Counted from the first letter of the stretch, positions 49,158 through 59,004 are shown. The stretch is DNA of 64,000 bases from Vandammella animalimorsus (GCF_002285265.1 NZ_NSJB01000003.1:298126-362125); one strand, 5' to 3'. The notes: a model not told the origin generated them from the sequence alone. Translations and numbers: made by a program.

Positions 49158-50033
49158 TCAAGGCGCCAGGCTGCGCGCCAGGCGAAAGCCATAGTAGTGC
49201 GAGCGCATGGCAGCGCTGTTTTCAAAGCGGTTGGCCGCACGCGCCGCACTGGCGCCGCCGCCCCAGGAGCCGCCGCGCAGCACCCGCAAGTCCTTCTGGC
49301 AATTGCCCGCCCGCCACGCACTGCCATCCTTGGGCGCGCCCCGGTAGCTGTCGGCCCAGCAATCCTGCACCCACTCCCAGACGTTGCCGCTCATGTCGTA
49401 CAAACCAAAGGCATTCGGGGCCTTTTGCGCCACAGCCTGCTGCTGCCCATCGCTGTTGGCGTCGTACCAGCCCAGGGCCGGTAAATCGCTGCCGCCACAG
49501 TGGCTGTGGTGCTGCACGCCCGCGCGGCAGGCGTACTCCCACTCGGCCTCACTGGGCAAGCGCCAGCCCTCGCCCTGGGTTTGGTTCAGCCAGGCGATGA
49601 AATCCTGCGCATCCTGCCAGCTCACCCACACCACAGGGGCGTTGTCGCCATAGGCGTTGCTGCTCAAAAAATCTGGCGTCAGCAAATCATCGCGCCCCGC
49701 CGCGCGCGCATACCGCCTGAACTGGCCCAGCGTCACCGGCGTCCGGCCCAACTGGAAGGCCGGCACCACCACCTGCCGCCTGGGGCCCTCGTCCCCATGG
49801 GCATGCACATCGGGCTCACTGCAATCGGTGGCCTGCGCCGCAACACCGCGCAAGCCATCCACAGGCAGGCAAGAGCCCATGACGAAATGCCCCGCCGGGA
49901 TGGCCTGCATCTCAATTGCCAGCGCGGCCCCGAGCTGGGCCAGCACCGGCTGGGCCAGCGCCCAGCACCCCAGCGCCAGGGCACTGGCCTTCCAGCCCCC
50001 CGCAGCAGGCCCGGCATGCCATCGGCGACGCAT
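49158..50033 (-). CDS. Secreted SUMF1/formylglycine-generating-enzyme-fold protein
   Basis: 291-residue protein with a signal peptide (ALALGCWALAQPVLA, ending near residue 33) and an FGE-sulfatase domain. Landmarks are MQAIPAGHFVMGS, VVPAFQLGRTPVTLGQFRRY, APVVWVSWQDAQDFIAWL, WRLPSEAEWEYACRAG, FGLYDMSGNVWEWVQDC and RVLRGGSWGGG...RFENS. Cysteines occur in the mature part, but the two copper-site cysteines of true FGE cannot be assigned with confidence. No sulfatase gene is close. Many bacterial members are not sulfatase activators, so the role is open. The frame extends 60 codons upstream to a TTG beside a heptamer repeat. Confidence 0.8.
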   Translation of the reverse strand: MRRRWHAGPAAGGWKASALALGCWALAQPVLAQLGAALAIEMQAIPAGHFVMGSCLPVDGLRGVAAQATDCSEPDVHAHGDEGPRRQVVVPAFQLGRTPVTLGQFRRYARAAGRDDLLTPDFLSSNAYGDNAPVVWVSWQDAQDFIAWLNQTQGEGWRLPSEAEWEYACRAGVQHHSHCGGSDLPALGWYDANSDGQQQAVAQKAPNAFGLYDMSGNVWEWVQDCWADSYRGAPKDGSAWRAGNCQKDLRVLRGGSWGGGASAARAANRFENSAAMRSHYYGFRLARSLAP

Positions 50034-50497
50034 CACAGCCCCTGCGGCCCGGCCATCACACGCCACCGGCCAGGCGGCCTTGAGCGCAGGCCTGAAGCCC
50101 CTTGACTGCCCGCACGCGCGCCAGCGCCCGCTTGGCGGAAATTGCACCCATGCGCACCAGGGCAGCGCAAAAAAATGCTGCCCGCAGGGAACTTTCAGCG
50201 CCCGCAGATCCAAGTGCTGCGTGCTGCGTGCTGCGTGCTGCGTGCTGCGTGCTGCGTGCTGCGTGCTGCGTGCTGCGTGCTGCGTGCTGCGTGCTGCGTG
50301 CTGCGTGCTGCGTGCTGCGTGCTGCGTGCTGCGTGCTGCGTGCTGCGGCCAGTTGCCAATGATTCATAGGGCGCCGATTGTAGTCAGATGCAAGCAACTG
50401 CATAAATCTGCATCAAACCACCGGCAAGGTTGCGTGTGCGCTTGATTGCCATGCACTTTGCGGCGTGCACTGTCCCTCAGCGCGAACCGACTGCTAT
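50034..50497. other. 464-base region without a supported gene, carrying a heptamer array
   Basis: Between the SUMF1-fold gene and the uvrD stop. It holds the 133-base heptanucleotide array (50214-50346). The frames through the array are open on both strands only because the repeat contains no stop in any phase. Confidence 0.6.
50214..50346 (+). repeat. Heptanucleotide tandem repeat (GTGCTGC) x 19
   Basis: Nineteen perfect copies of GTGCTGC with no substitutions. Seven is not a multiple of three, so every frame on the minus strand reads the same seven-residue cycle Ala-Ala-Arg-Ser-Thr-Gln-His and none meets a stop. The perfection indicates recent expansion and likely length variation between strains. 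Confidence 0.97.
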
Positions 50498-53017
50498 TTA
50501 CAGTGCGGTCAGCTTGGCCACGCTCAGCAGCAGCAGTTTGGTGCCGTGGCGGGCGAAGTGGACTTTGGCCTTGCTGTCGGCGCCCTGGCCTTCGATGTGC
50601 AGCACCTGGCCCTGGCCGAACTTGGCGTGAAAGACTTGCTGGCCGACGTGCAAGCCGTGGCTTCCGGGGCTGCCGGGGTTGCTGGCCGCAGCGCCGGGGC
50701 CTGGGCGGTGGCGCGTGGCGGCAGGCGCCGTGGTTGACGCCGCCGCTGGCAGGGCGTCCCAAGGCGCGGGCTGGCGGGCCTGCTGCCAGCTGCCGCTGGG
50801 GCGCGCGCCCCAGCCCAGGCTGGCCTGGGGCGTGGCGCTGCGCGGCGGGGTGAGCCAGCGCACGGCGTGCTCGGGCAGCTCGTCGAGGAAGCGGCTGGGC
50901 GAGTTGTACTGTGTCTGGCCGTTGAGCATGCGCTCGCGCGCCAGGCTGAGGTACAGCCGCTTGCGCGCGCGGGTGATGGCCACGTACATCAGGCGGCGCT
51001 CTTCCTCCAGGCCGTCCTGGTCGCTCAGGCTGTTGTAGTGCGGGAACAGGCCTTCTTCCATGCCGGCGATGAACACGGCGTCGAACTCCAGCCCCTTGGA
51101 GGCGTGCACGGTCATGAGCTGCACGGCGTCCTGCCCGGCCTGGGCCTGGTTGTCGCCCGCTTCGAGCGCGGCGTGGCTGAGGAAGGCGGCCAGCGGCGTG
51201 AGCGCCTCGCCGGTGTCGGCGTCGTAAAAGGACAGCGCCTGGGCATCGAGCGCGGCCGGCTGCTGCTCCTGCTGCTCCTGCCAGGGCGGCGCGGCATCAA
51301 ACTGCAGCGCCGCGTCGCCCTGCAGGCCCTGGCTGGCCGGGCTTTGGCGCAGCGGCTGGCCTTGCGCATCCTGCGGGCGGGCGCTGCCGGTCTGGCCTTC
51401 CTGCACGATGAAGCTCTCGGCGGCGTTGAGCAGTTCTTCGAGGTTTTCGACGCGGTCCACGCCGTCCTTCTCGCCCTGGTAGTGGGCGATCAGGCCGCTG
51501 CGCTCGAGCATCAGCGCGATCAGCTCGCGCAGCGTCAGGCTGGCGCTGTCCTGGCGCAGTTGCTCCAGCAGCTGCGCAAAGCCGCGCAGCTTGTCGCCGC
51601 TTTTGCCCGGCAGCAGCGCCACGGCGGCGTGCAGCGCCAGGCCCTGCGCACGCGCGGCGTCCTGCAGGGCTTCGAGGGTGCGCGCGCCAATGCCGCGCGC
51701 GGGGAAGTTGACCACGCGCAAAAAGCTGGTGTCGTCGCTGGGGTTCTCCAGCAGTCGCAGGTAGGCCAGCGCGTGCTTGATCTCGGCGCGCTCGAAAAAG
51801 CGCAGCCCGCCATAGATGCGGTAGGGCACGTTGGCCGCCAGCAGCGCCGATTCGAGCACGCGGCTTTGCGCATTGCTGCGGTACAGCAGCGCGATTTCGT
51901 GCCGGGCAAAGCCGTCGATCTGCATCAGCTGGCGCACTTCATCGACGATCCATTGCGCCTCGGCGCCGTCGCTGGGCGCTTCGTGGATGCGCAGCGGCTC
52001 GCCCGCGCCCTGGTCGGTGCGCAGGTTCTTGCCCAGGCGCTGGCGGTTGTGCGCAATCAGCGCATTGGCCGCGTCAAGGATGTGGCTGTAGGAGCGGTAG
52101 TTCTGCTCCAGCTTGATGGGTGCGGCCACGCCGAACTCGCGCACGAAGTCGCCCATGTTGCCCACGCGCGCACCGCGAAAGGCGTAGATGCTCTGGTCGT
52201 CATCGCCCACGGCCACGACGCTGCCGCCCTGCCCCTGGGCGGTGGCGCTGCTGCCGGGCAGGCTGGCGCCGGCGATCAGGCGCAGCCACTGGTATTGCAG
52301 GCGGTTGGTATCCTGAAACTCGTCGATCAGCACGTGACGAAAGCGCTGCTGGTAGTGCTGGCGCACGGCGGCGTTGTCGCGCAGCAGCTCATAGCTGCGC
52401 AGCATCAGCTCGCCAAAGTCCACCACGCCCTCGCGCTGGCACTGCTGCTCATACAGCGCGTACAGCTCCACGCGCTGGCGCGACTCGGCATCGCGCGCGG
52501 GCACGTCGCCGGCGCGCAGGCCCTCTTCCTTGCAGTGGTTGATGAAGGATTGCAGCTTCTTGGGCGGCTGCAGCTCGGCGTCCACGCCCTGCTCCTTGAG
52601 CAGGCGCTTGATGGCCGAGAGCTGGTCTTGCACGTCCAGGATCTGGAACTGGCGCGGCAGGCCCACGGTTTGCGCGTGGGCGCGCAGCATCCGGTTGCAC
52701 AGGCCGTGGAAGGTGCCGATCCACATGCCGCGCACCGACACCGGCACCATGGCCGACAGGCGCGCGACCATCTCGCGCGCGGCCTTGTTGGTGAAAGTCA
52801 CGGCCAGGATGCCGGCGGGCGAGACCTGGCCGGTCTGCAGCAGCCAGGCGATGCGCGTGGTCAGCACGCGCGTCTTGCCCGAGCCCGCGCCGGCCAGGAT
52901 CAGCGCATTGCCGCCGGCAAAAGTCACGGCCGCGCGCTGCTCGGGGTTCAGGCCGGCCAGCAGCGGCGCATCGGGCGCGGGGCGGGGCGTTGAGAAATCC
53001 ATCGGGGGCAAGCTCAT
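50498..53017 (-). CDS. uvrD: ATP-dependent DNA helicase UvrD
   Basis: 839-residue superfamily I 3'-5' helicase acting in nucleotide-excision and mismatch repair. Motifs: I (AGAGSGKTRVLTTRI), Ia (VTFTNKAAREM), II (VLIDEFQDTNRLQYQW), III (VAVGDDDQSIYAFRGA), IV (KLEQNYRS), V (TVHASKGLEFDAVFI) and VI (VAITRARKRLYLSLA). A Gln/Ala-rich insert lies near residues 560-620. A C-terminal Tudor-like domain (HVGQQVFHAKFGQGQVLHIE) is the RNA-polymerase-binding tail type. The frame is open 316 codons further upstream, through efeU antisense, so ATG 53017 (MSLPPMDFSTP) is chosen; ATG 53002 is an alternative. It is divergent from efeU. Confidence 0.96.
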   Translation of the reverse strand: MSLPPMDFSTPRPAPDAPLLAGLNPEQRAAVTFAGGNALILAGAGSGKTRVLTTRIAWLLQTGQVSPAGILAVTFTNKAAREMVARLSAMVPVSVRGMWIGTFHGLCNRMLRAHAQTVGLPRQFQILDVQDQLSAIKRLLKEQGVDAELQPPKKLQSFINHCKEEGLRAGDVPARDAESRQRVELYALYEQQCQREGVVDFGELMLRSYELLRDNAAVRQHYQQRFRHVLIDEFQDTNRLQYQWLRLIAGASLPGSSATAQGQGGSVVAVGDDDQSIYAFRGARVGNMGDFVREFGVAAPIKLEQNYRSYSHILDAANALIAHNRQRLGKNLRTDQGAGEPLRIHEAPSDGAEAQWIVDEVRQLMQIDGFARHEIALLYRSNAQSRVLESALLAANVPYRIYGGLRFFERAEIKHALAYLRLLENPSDDTSFLRVVNFPARGIGARTLEALQDAARAQGLALHAAVALLPGKSGDKLRGFAQLLEQLRQDSASLTLRELIALMLERSGLIAHYQGEKDGVDRVENLEELLNAAESFIVQEGQTGSARPQDAQGQPLRQSPASQGLQGDAALQFDAAPPWQEQQEQQPAALDAQALSFYDADTGEALTPLAAFLSHAALEAGDNQAQAGQDAVQLMTVHASKGLEFDAVFIAGMEEGLFPHYNSLSDQDGLEEERRLMYVAITRARKRLYLSLARERMLNGQTQYNSPSRFLDELPEHAVRWLTPPRSATPQASLGWGARPSGSWQQARQPAPWDALPAAASTTAPAATRHRPGPGAAASNPGSPGSHGLHVGQQVFHAKFGQGQVLHIEGQGADSKAKVHFARHGTKLLLLSVAKLTAL

Positions 53018-53239
53018 GGCCGGCGATTGTATGGCCCCCCAGCCCAGCGCCGCCCTGCGCCCTGGCGGCCTGGAGGCCTGGCTGCGCAGCGCCTGTTGGC
53101 GCCATGCCGGCAGTGCGCCTGGGCCGGGCGGACATGGCCAAGAAAAGCGAATGCAATCTGTTCTTATTGGCTTTGCCATCCCCGTAGAATGCGCCGGCCA
53201 TGGGCGCCATTGCCCAGCACTTCGGGAGCGTTTTTTTTC

Positions 53240-54070
53240 ATGCTTGCACCATTTCTCATCATGCTGCGCGAGGGGCTGGAGGCGGCCCTGATCGTGGGCA
53301 TCATCGCCAGCTACCTGCGCCAGACGGGGCGCGCGCAATGGCTGCCCGCCATCTGGGTGGGCGTGCTGCTGGCCGTGGCGCTGTCGCTGCTGGCCGGCGC
53401 TGCCGTGCTGCTGGCCGGGCGCGAGTTCCCGCAAAAGACGCAGGAGCTGTTCGAGGCCATCGTCGGTCTGGTGGCCGTGGGCGTGCTCTCCTACATGGTG
53501 CTGTGGATGCGGCGCGCGGCGCGCTCGCTCAAGGCCGAGCTTCATGCGGGCATCGACGCCGCGCTGGATGCCAGCCGGGGCCAGGGCGGCGCCTGGGCGC
53601 TGATCGGCATGGCGTTTTTCGCCGTCGCGCGCGAGGGGCTGGAATCGGTGTTCTTCCTGCTGGCCATCTTCCAGCAAAGCCCCGGCCCGGCCGCGCCGCT
53701 GGGCGCGCTGGCGGGCATTGCCGTGGCCGTGGCGCTGGGCCTGGGCATTTACTGGGGCGGCGTGCGGCTGAACCTGCACAAGTTCTTCCGCTACACCGGC
53801 ATCTTCATCCTGTTCGTGGCCGCGGGCCTGCTGGCGGGCGTGCTGCGCAACCTGCACGAAGCGGGCGTGTGGAACCTGCTGCAAGCGCCGGTGTGGGATT
53901 TGAGCCGCACCCTGCCCAATGCCAGCGTGGCGGGCACCGTGCTCTCGGGCCTGCTGGGCTACCACGAATCGCCCACCTGGGGCGAGGCGCTGGCCTGGCT
54001 GCTCTACCTCGCGCCCGCGCTGGCGCTGTTCCTGCAGCCGGTGAAAGAGGCCCCGCCCCGCTCTGCCTGA
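53240..54070 (+). CDS. efeU: Ferrous iron permease EfeU (FTR1 family)
   Basis: 276-residue inner-membrane iron permease of the oxidase-dependent FTR1/EfeU family. It has two REGLE iron-binding motifs: LREGLEAAL (R10-E14) and VAREGLESVF (R131-E135). About seven helices are visible, including LPAIWVGVLLAVALSLLAGA and FRYTGIFILFVAAGLLAGV. The frame appears intact, unlike the disrupted efeU of E. coli K-12. GGGAG is 12 bases before the ATG. It opens the efeUOBM operon; efeO follows after 50 bases. Confidence 0.95.
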   Translation: MLAPFLIMLREGLEAALIVGIIASYLRQTGRAQWLPAIWVGVLLAVALSLLAGAAVLLAGREFPQKTQELFEAIVGLVAVGVLSYMVLWMRRAARSLKAELHAGIDAALDASRGQGGAWALIGMAFFAVAREGLESVFFLLAIFQQSPGPAAPLGALAGIAVAVALGLGIYWGGVRLNLHKFFRYTGIFILFVAAGLLAGVLRNLHEAGVWNLLQAPVWDLSRTLPNASVAGTVLSGLLGYHESPTWGEALAWLLYLAPALALFLQPVKEAPPRSA

Positions 54071-54120
54071 ACTGCTCTGCCTGAATCTCCCCCCACCAGC
54101 CCACTTTTTTCAAACCGCCC

Positions 54121-55341
54121 ATGCAGCCCACCGCCGCCCCCCAAACCCCGGCCAGCGCCCCAGGCCCCGGCAAATTCATCCACGTCGCGCTGGCGCTCTC
54201 GGCCTTGCTGGTGGCGGCCGCCATCGCCGTGTTTTATTACGCCACGCGCACGGCCAAGGGGCCTGAGCGCGGCCACACGCACAAGGTCATCGTCAACGAC
54301 GCCACCTGCGAGCCGGCCGACTTCACCCTGCCTGCGGGCGTGACCACGTTCGAAATCCACAACGCCTCGCGCCGCCCGCTGGAGTGGGAAATCCTCGACG
54401 GCGTGATGGTCGTGGCCGAGCGCGAGAACATCGCGCCGGGCTTTCACTCGCTGCTGACCGTCAAGCTGCGCCCGGGCACTTTTGCCATCACCTGCGGCCT
54501 GCTGTCCAACCCGCGCGGCAGCCTCACCGTCACGCCCACCGAATCGTCCGAGGCCGAGCGCCTGCGCCCGCCCATCGAAGCCTTCATCGGCCCGCTGTCG
54601 GAAAGCCGCGTGCACCTCATCATGCAATCGGGCGCGCTGCACAAGCAGGCCCTGGCCCTGGCCGAAGCCGTTGCGGCGGGCGATGTGGCCGCCGCGCGCG
54701 CGCACTGGCTGCAAGCGCGCGCGGCCTACAAGCGCATCGAGGGCGTGGCCGGGCGCTTTGCCGATCTGGAAGCGCGCATCGACCCGCTGGCCAGCTACCT
54801 GGCCCAGCGCGAGGACGACCCCGCCTTCACCGGCTTTCACCGCCTGGAAAAAGCCCTGTTCCAACAAGGCAGCACCGCTGGCCTGAGCAACGCAGCCCAG
54901 CAACTGGCCGCCGATGCCGATGCCCTCAAAACCCGCCTGCGCGAGCTGCAACAAAAGCCCGAGGACTTGAGCGACAGCGCCCTCTGGCTCATCCACCGCC
55001 TGCAAGAAGGCGCGCTGGCGCAAGGCGAGAACCCCTACGCCCAGACCGACCTGGCCGATGTGCGCGCCAACCTGGAGGGCATGGAAAAAATCGTCCTGCT
55101 CACCGACCCGCTGCTGCAAGGCGCGCGGCCCGAGCTGGCCGCCCAGGTGCAGCAACGCTTTGCCGCCGTGCGCGCCGCGCTGCAGGCCCACCAAGTGCAG
55201 GCGCAAGGTGCAGCAGATGCCGAAAAAAGCTGGCCGCCCTACGCCCAGATCACGCCCGAGCAGCGCGCCCAACTCAGCGCCCTGCTGGGCGAGCTGGCCG
55301 ACGCCATCGCCCAGATCAACCCCGCGCTGGGGCTGGAGTAG
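54121..55341 (+). CDS. efeO: Iron uptake protein EfeO (cupredoxin + M75 domains)
   Basis: 406-residue periplasmic component of the EfeUOB system. An N-terminal membrane anchor ([20 protein letters not shown], about 21-40) replaces a typical cleaved signal. A cupredoxin domain follows ([20 protein letters not shown] to [17 protein letters not shown]), then the M75/imelysin domain with the metal-binding HxxE motif in [12 protein letters not shown]. The cupredoxin domain is proposed to bind copper or Fe3+, the M75 domain Fe2+. It lies between efeU and efeB. Confidence 0.93.
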   Translation: MQPTAAPQTPASAPGPGKFIHVALALSALLVAAAIAVFYYATRTAKGPERGHTHKVIVNDATCEPADFTLPAGVTTFEIHNASRRPLEWEILDGVMVVAERENIAPGFHSLLTVKLRPGTFAITCGLLSNPRGSLTVTPTESSEAERLRPPIEAFIGPLSESRVHLIMQSGALHKQALALAEAVAAGDVAAARAHWLQARAAYKRIEGVAGRFADLEARIDPLASYLAQREDDPAFTGFHRLEKALFQQGSTAGLSNAAQQLAADADALKTRLRELQQKPEDLSDSALWLIHRLQEGALAQGENPYAQTDLADVRANLEGMEKIVLLTDPLLQGARPELAAQVQQRFAAVRAALQAHQVQAQGAADAEKSWPPYAQITPEQRAQLSALLGELADAIAQINPALGLE

Positions 55342-55409
55342 CCCGGCCATCGCCAACGGGCACGCCAGCCAGCCCGCGCGCCCATTTTTCATACCCACGG
55401 ATCCATGCC

Positions 55410-56801
55410 ATGACACGCGAGACATCCCAGGCAAACCCCCACAACCCCACCCCAGGCAACGACCGCCCCGCCCTGCCGCGCCGCCAGGCGCTCAAGGGCC
55501 TGGGCCTGGCCGGGCTAGCCGGGCTGGGTTCGGCCGCCCTGGGCGGCTGCGCCCACCAGGCCGCCGCCAGCGCAGGCGCTGCGGCCAGCCCCAAAGGCTC
55601 GGGCAAAGTCACCGATGCGCCCGTCAGCCACCGCGCCTCGCCGCAAGACCGCGTGGCCTTCTTCGGCCCGCACCAGGCGGGCATCACCACCGCGCGCCCG
55701 GCCAACGGCATGATCGCCAGCTTTGCGGCCCTGGCCGAAACGCCCGATGAGCTCGAGCGCCTGCTGCGGCGCCTGACCGAGCGCGCCCTGTTTCTCACCC
55801 AGGGCGGCACGCCGCCCGAGCTGGACCCGCTGCTGCCGCCGGCCGATTCGGGCATCCTCGGCCCCGACATCGCGCCCGATGCGCTGACCATCACCGTCTC
55901 GTTGGGCAGCTCGCTGTTTGACGAGCGCCCCTGGCTGGCGCCGCACAAGCCCGTGCAATTGCAGCGCATGACGCGCTTTCCCAACGACGCGCTGGACGCC
56001 TCCCTCTGCCACGGCGACATCAGCCTGCAAATCTGCGCCAACACGCAGGACACCACCATCCACGCCCTGCGCGACATCATCAAACACTTGAGCGACCAGC
56101 TCGTGCCGCGCTGGAAGCAAGAGGGCAACGTCCCCGTCATCGCCCCCGGCCCCGACGGCAGCGTCGAGAGCGCGCGCAACTTCCTGGGCTTTCGCGACGG
56201 CTCGGCCAACCCCAATGCCGACGACGACGCGCTGATGCGCCGCATCGTCTGGGTGGACAGCCAGCGCCAGCAAGAGCCGGCCTGGGCGCACGGCGGCAGC
56301 TACCAGGCCGTGCGCATCATCCGCAACTTCGTCGAACGCTGGGACCGCACCCCGCTCAACGAACAAGAGCAAATCTTCGGCCGCACCAAAATGAGCGGCG
56401 CGCCGCTGGACCAGCGCCACGCCACCGAATTCCAGGTGCCCGACTACAGCAAAGACCCCGAGGGCGAGATCACCGCGCTGGACTCGCACATCCGCCTGGC
56501 CAACCCGCGCACGAGCGAATCGGACAAACACCTCATCCTGCGCCGCCCCTTCAACTACTCCAACGGCATCGCCAAGAACGGCCAGCTCGACCAGGGCCTG
56601 CTGTTCATCTGCTACCAGGCCGATCTGGAGCAAGGCTTCATCGCCGTGCAGCGCAAGCTCGACGGCGAGCCGCTGGAGGAATACATCAAGCCCGTCGGCG
56701 GCGGCTACTTCTTCACCCTGCCCGGCGTGCGAGGCGAAGGCGACTACCTGGGCAGCGCCCTCATCGCCGCCGTGCGCCAGGGCGCGCCAAAAGCCCGCTA
56801 A
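55410..56801 (+). CDS. efeB: Tat-exported dye-decolorizing heme peroxidase EfeB
   Basis: 463-residue periplasmic DyP-type peroxidase that oxidises ferrous iron or acts on heme in the EfeUOB system. The twin-arginine signal is [17 protein letters not shown] (about 24-40). DyP landmarks are the GxxDG distal motif as [40 protein letters not shown] and the arginine-rich [25 protein letters not shown] is the C-terminal block. The long frame upstream overlaps efeO in another phase, so ATG 55410 is taken. Confidence 0.95.
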   Translation: MTRETSQANPHNPTPGNDRPALPRRQALKGLGLAGLAGLGSAALGGCAHQAAASAGAAASPKGSGKVTDAPVSHRASPQDRVAFFGPHQAGITTARPANGMIASFAALAETPDELERLLRRLTERALFLTQGGTPPELDPLLPPADSGILGPDIAPDALTITVSLGSSLFDERPWLAPHKPVQLQRMTRFPNDALDASLCHGDISLQICANTQDTTIHALRDIIKHLSDQLVPRWKQEGNVPVIAPGPDGSVESARNFLGFRDGSANPNADDDALMRRIVWVDSQRQQEPAWAHGGSYQAVRIIRNFVERWDRTPLNEQEQIFGRTKMSGAPLDQRHATEFQVPDYSKDPEGEITALDSHIRLANPRTSESDKHLILRRPFNYSNGIAKNGQLDQGLLFICYQADLEQGFIAVQRKLDGEPLEEYIKPVGGGYFFTLPGVRGEGDYLGSALIAAVRQGAPKAR

Positions 56802-56873
56802 GGCCAGCCAACCCACCCTGGCCAAACCATTTTTCCCACCCCAACGGCTGCACGCCAGCCAGGAGACTTGACC

Positions 56874-57701
56874 ATGACCTTCAAACACCTCATCGCCGCC
56901 GCCGCACTGGCCGCCCTGGCGGGCAACGCCTTCGCGCAAGCCAAGGCCGCCGCGCTCGACCTCGTGGCCCCCATTGCCGAATACAAGCTCTACGTCAGCG
57001 AGAACGTCGATCAGCTCGTCAAGGACACCGCCGCCTTCGTCGAAGCCGTCAAGGCCGGCGACATCGAAAAGGCCAAGGCCCTCTACGCCCCCACGCGCGT
57101 GAGCTATGAAAAAGTCGAGCCCATCGCCGAGCTGTTCAGCGATCTGGACGTGGCCATCGACTCGCGCGCCGACGACTACGAAGGCGCCGAGAAAGACCCC
57201 GCCTTCCCCGGCTTTCACCGCATCGAATACAGCCTCTGGGCCAAGAAAACCGCCGACGACGTCAAGCCCGTGGCCGACAAGCTGCTGGCCGACGTCAAGG
57301 AGCTGCAATCGCGCATCGCCAAGCTGACCTTCCCGCCCGAGATCGTCGTCGGCGGCGCGGCCGTGCTGATGGAAGAAGTGGCCGCCACCAAAATCTCCGG
57401 CGAAGAAAACCGCTACAGCAAGAAAGACCTGTGGGACTTCAAGGCCAACGTCGATGGCTCCTACAAAATCGTCGAGCTCGTGCGCCCGCTCATCGCCGAG
57501 AAGGAAAAACCCTTCCTGGCCGAAGTGGACAAGAACTTCAACACCGTTTTCGACATCCTGAAGAAATACGAGGCCAAGGACGGCAAGGGCTACGTCGATT
57601 ACGACCAGCTCAGCGACAAAGACCGCACCGTCATGGCCGCCGCCATCAACAAGCTGGCCGAAGACCTCTCCACCCTGCGCGGCAAGCTGGGGCTGAACTA
57701 A
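56874..57701 (+). CDS. efeM: EfeO-like M75 lipid-free periplasmic protein (EfeM)
   Basis: 275-residue periplasmic protein with signal peptide (AAAALAALAGNAFAQ) and a single M75/imelysin domain. VAPIAEYKLYVSENVDQLVK opens it, the HxxE metal motif is FPGFHRIEYSLW, and EENRYSKKDLWDFKANVDGS is shared with EfeO. It lacks the cupredoxin domain, so it is the EfeM type rather than a second EfeO. AGGAG at 56861-56865 fits the ATG at 56874 (eight-base spacing). It is the last gene of the iron uptake cluster. Confidence 0.9.
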   Translation: MTFKHLIAAAALAALAGNAFAQAKAAALDLVAPIAEYKLYVSENVDQLVKDTAAFVEAVKAGDIEKAKALYAPTRVSYEKVEPIAELFSDLDVAIDSRADDYEGAEKDPAFPGFHRIEYSLWAKKTADDVKPVADKLLADVKELQSRIAKLTFPPEIVVGGAAVLMEEVAATKISGEENRYSKKDLWDFKANVDGSYKIVELVRPLIAEKEKPFLAEVDKNFNTVFDILKKYEAKDGKGYVDYDQLSDKDRTVMAAAINKLAEDLSTLRGKLGLN

Positions 57702-57852
57702 AGCTTTGCAGGCGCCGCCAGCCCCCAGGCGGCCGCGCTTTCGCAGACTGCGAACAGATCGCGCACAATCGGCGTTTTTTCACCCCCGCCGCTGCCCGCT
57801 GGCGCTGTGCGCGCCGCGCGCTGGCAGTGCGCCTGCTTTGCCGCCCGCCCCC

Positions 57853-59004
57853 ATGCCCAGCCCCGAATCCCGGCCGCCATTGCGCGCCCGCAGCGCCGTT
57901 GCGGCGCTGTGCCTGATGTGCCTGTTTGCCCTGTCGCTGGCTGCCTGCTCGCGCCCCGAGGCGCCGCCCCCGCCGGTGCGCGCCGTCAAGCTGTTGACGG
58001 TGGGCGAGACCGCGCAGCAGCCGCCCATTCAGTACGCCGGCGTGGTGGCCGCGCGCAGCGAAGCGGCGCTGGGCTTTCGCGTGGCCGGCAAGCTATTGGC
58101 GCGGCCGGTGGTGCAGGGCCAGGCTGTGCGCAAGGGCCAGCTGCTGGCGCAGTTGGATGCGACCGATTACGAGCTCTCGGCCGCGGCGGCGCAGGCCCAG
58201 TTGCGCGCGGCCACTACGGAGCGCGATCTGCAAGCGGCCGATTTGCAGCGCTACCGTGAGCTGCGCGCGCAGAACTTCATCAGCGCGGCCGAGCTGGACC
58301 GGCGCAGCGCGGCGCTGAAGGCGGCGCAGTCGCGCGTCGAGCAGGCCCGCGCCCAGCTCAGCGCACAGGGCAACCAGGCCGAGTACACGCGGCTGGTGGC
58401 CGATGCCGATGCCGTGGTCACCGCCACGCTGGCCGAGCCCGGCCAGGTCGTGGCCGCCGGCACGCCGGTGGTGCGCCTGGCCCTGGATGGCGCGCGCGAG
58501 GTGCGCTTTGCCGTGCCCGAGCAGCGCCTGGCGCAGGTCAAGGTGGGGCAGGAGGTGACGGTGCGCGCCTGGGCCGATCAGCAAACGCCGCAAGCGGCGC
58601 GGGTGCGCGAGATCGCCGCCAGCGCCGATCCGGCCACGCGCACCTTTGCCGTGAAGCTGGAGATCCTCGGCCAGGCGCAGCCGCCGCTGGGCGCGACCGT
58701 CACCGTCGATTGGCCGCGCGCGGCGCAGGCCCAGCCCAGCATCCGCCTGCCGGGCACGGCCATCTGGAGCGATGAGGCCGGGCGCAGCAGCGTCTGGGTC
58801 TATGAGCCGGGCAGCAGCACCGTGCAGCGCCGCCACGTCGAGCTGGGCGAGGCCGATGGCAATCAATGGATCGTGCGCAGCGGCCTGCAAGCTGGCGAGC
58901 AGCTGGTGGCCACGGGCGCACACGTGCTGCAAGAAGGCGAGAAGGTGCGCATCTTCGAAGCGCCGGGCAGCGGCGAGGCCAGCGCAGCGGAGCCGACGCG
59001 ATGA
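57853..59004 (+). CDS. RND efflux adaptor lipoprotein
   Basis: 383-residue membrane-fusion protein with a lipoprotein signal and lipobox LSLAAC (about 29-34), so it is lipid-anchored. The body has lipoyl half GKLLARPVVQGQAVRKGQ, a short helical hairpin rich in Gln/Arg (AAAAQAQLRAATTERDLQAA) and beta-barrel segment VRFAVPEQRLAQVKVGQEV. DPATRTFAVKLEILG is the typical membrane-proximal motif. The start at 57853 is chosen for the lipoprotein signal. Its TGA overlaps the permease ATG (ATGA at 59001), so both are coupled. Confidence 0.92.
   Translation: MPSPESRPPLRARSAVAALCLMCLFALSLAACSRPEAPPPPVRAVKLLTVGETAQQPPIQYAGVVAARSEAALGFRVAGKLLARPVVQGQAVRKGQLLAQLDATDYELSAAAAQAQLRAATTERDLQAADLQRYRELRAQNFISAAELDRRSAALKAAQSRVEQARAQLSAQGNQAEYTRLVADADAVVTATLAEPGQVVAAGTPVVRLALDGAREVRFAVPEQRLAQVKVGQEVTVRAWADQQTPQAARVREIAASADPATRTFAVKLEILGQAQPPLGATVTVDWPRAAQAQPSIRLPGTAIWSDEAGRSSVWVYEPGSSTVQRRHVELGEADGNQWIVRSGLQAGEQLVATGAHVLQEGEKVRIFEAPGSGEASAAEPTR

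Noticed and set aside
50214..50346. CRISPR array
   Set aside because: Units are seven bases, contiguous and without spacers; no cas genes are present.
50102..50403. Small repeat proteins on either strand across the heptamer array (CCVLRAA or AARSTQH cycles)
   Set aside because: The repeat has no stop in any phase, so open frames are automatic; no evidence for translation.
53140..53190. Fur box before efeU
   Set aside because: The best alignment I could make to the 19-base consensus matches only about nine positions, not distinguishable from chance.
53018..53965. N-terminal extension of UvrD by 316 residues
   Set aside because: It is antisense to efeU and has no helicase homology; UvrD conservation starts after 53017.
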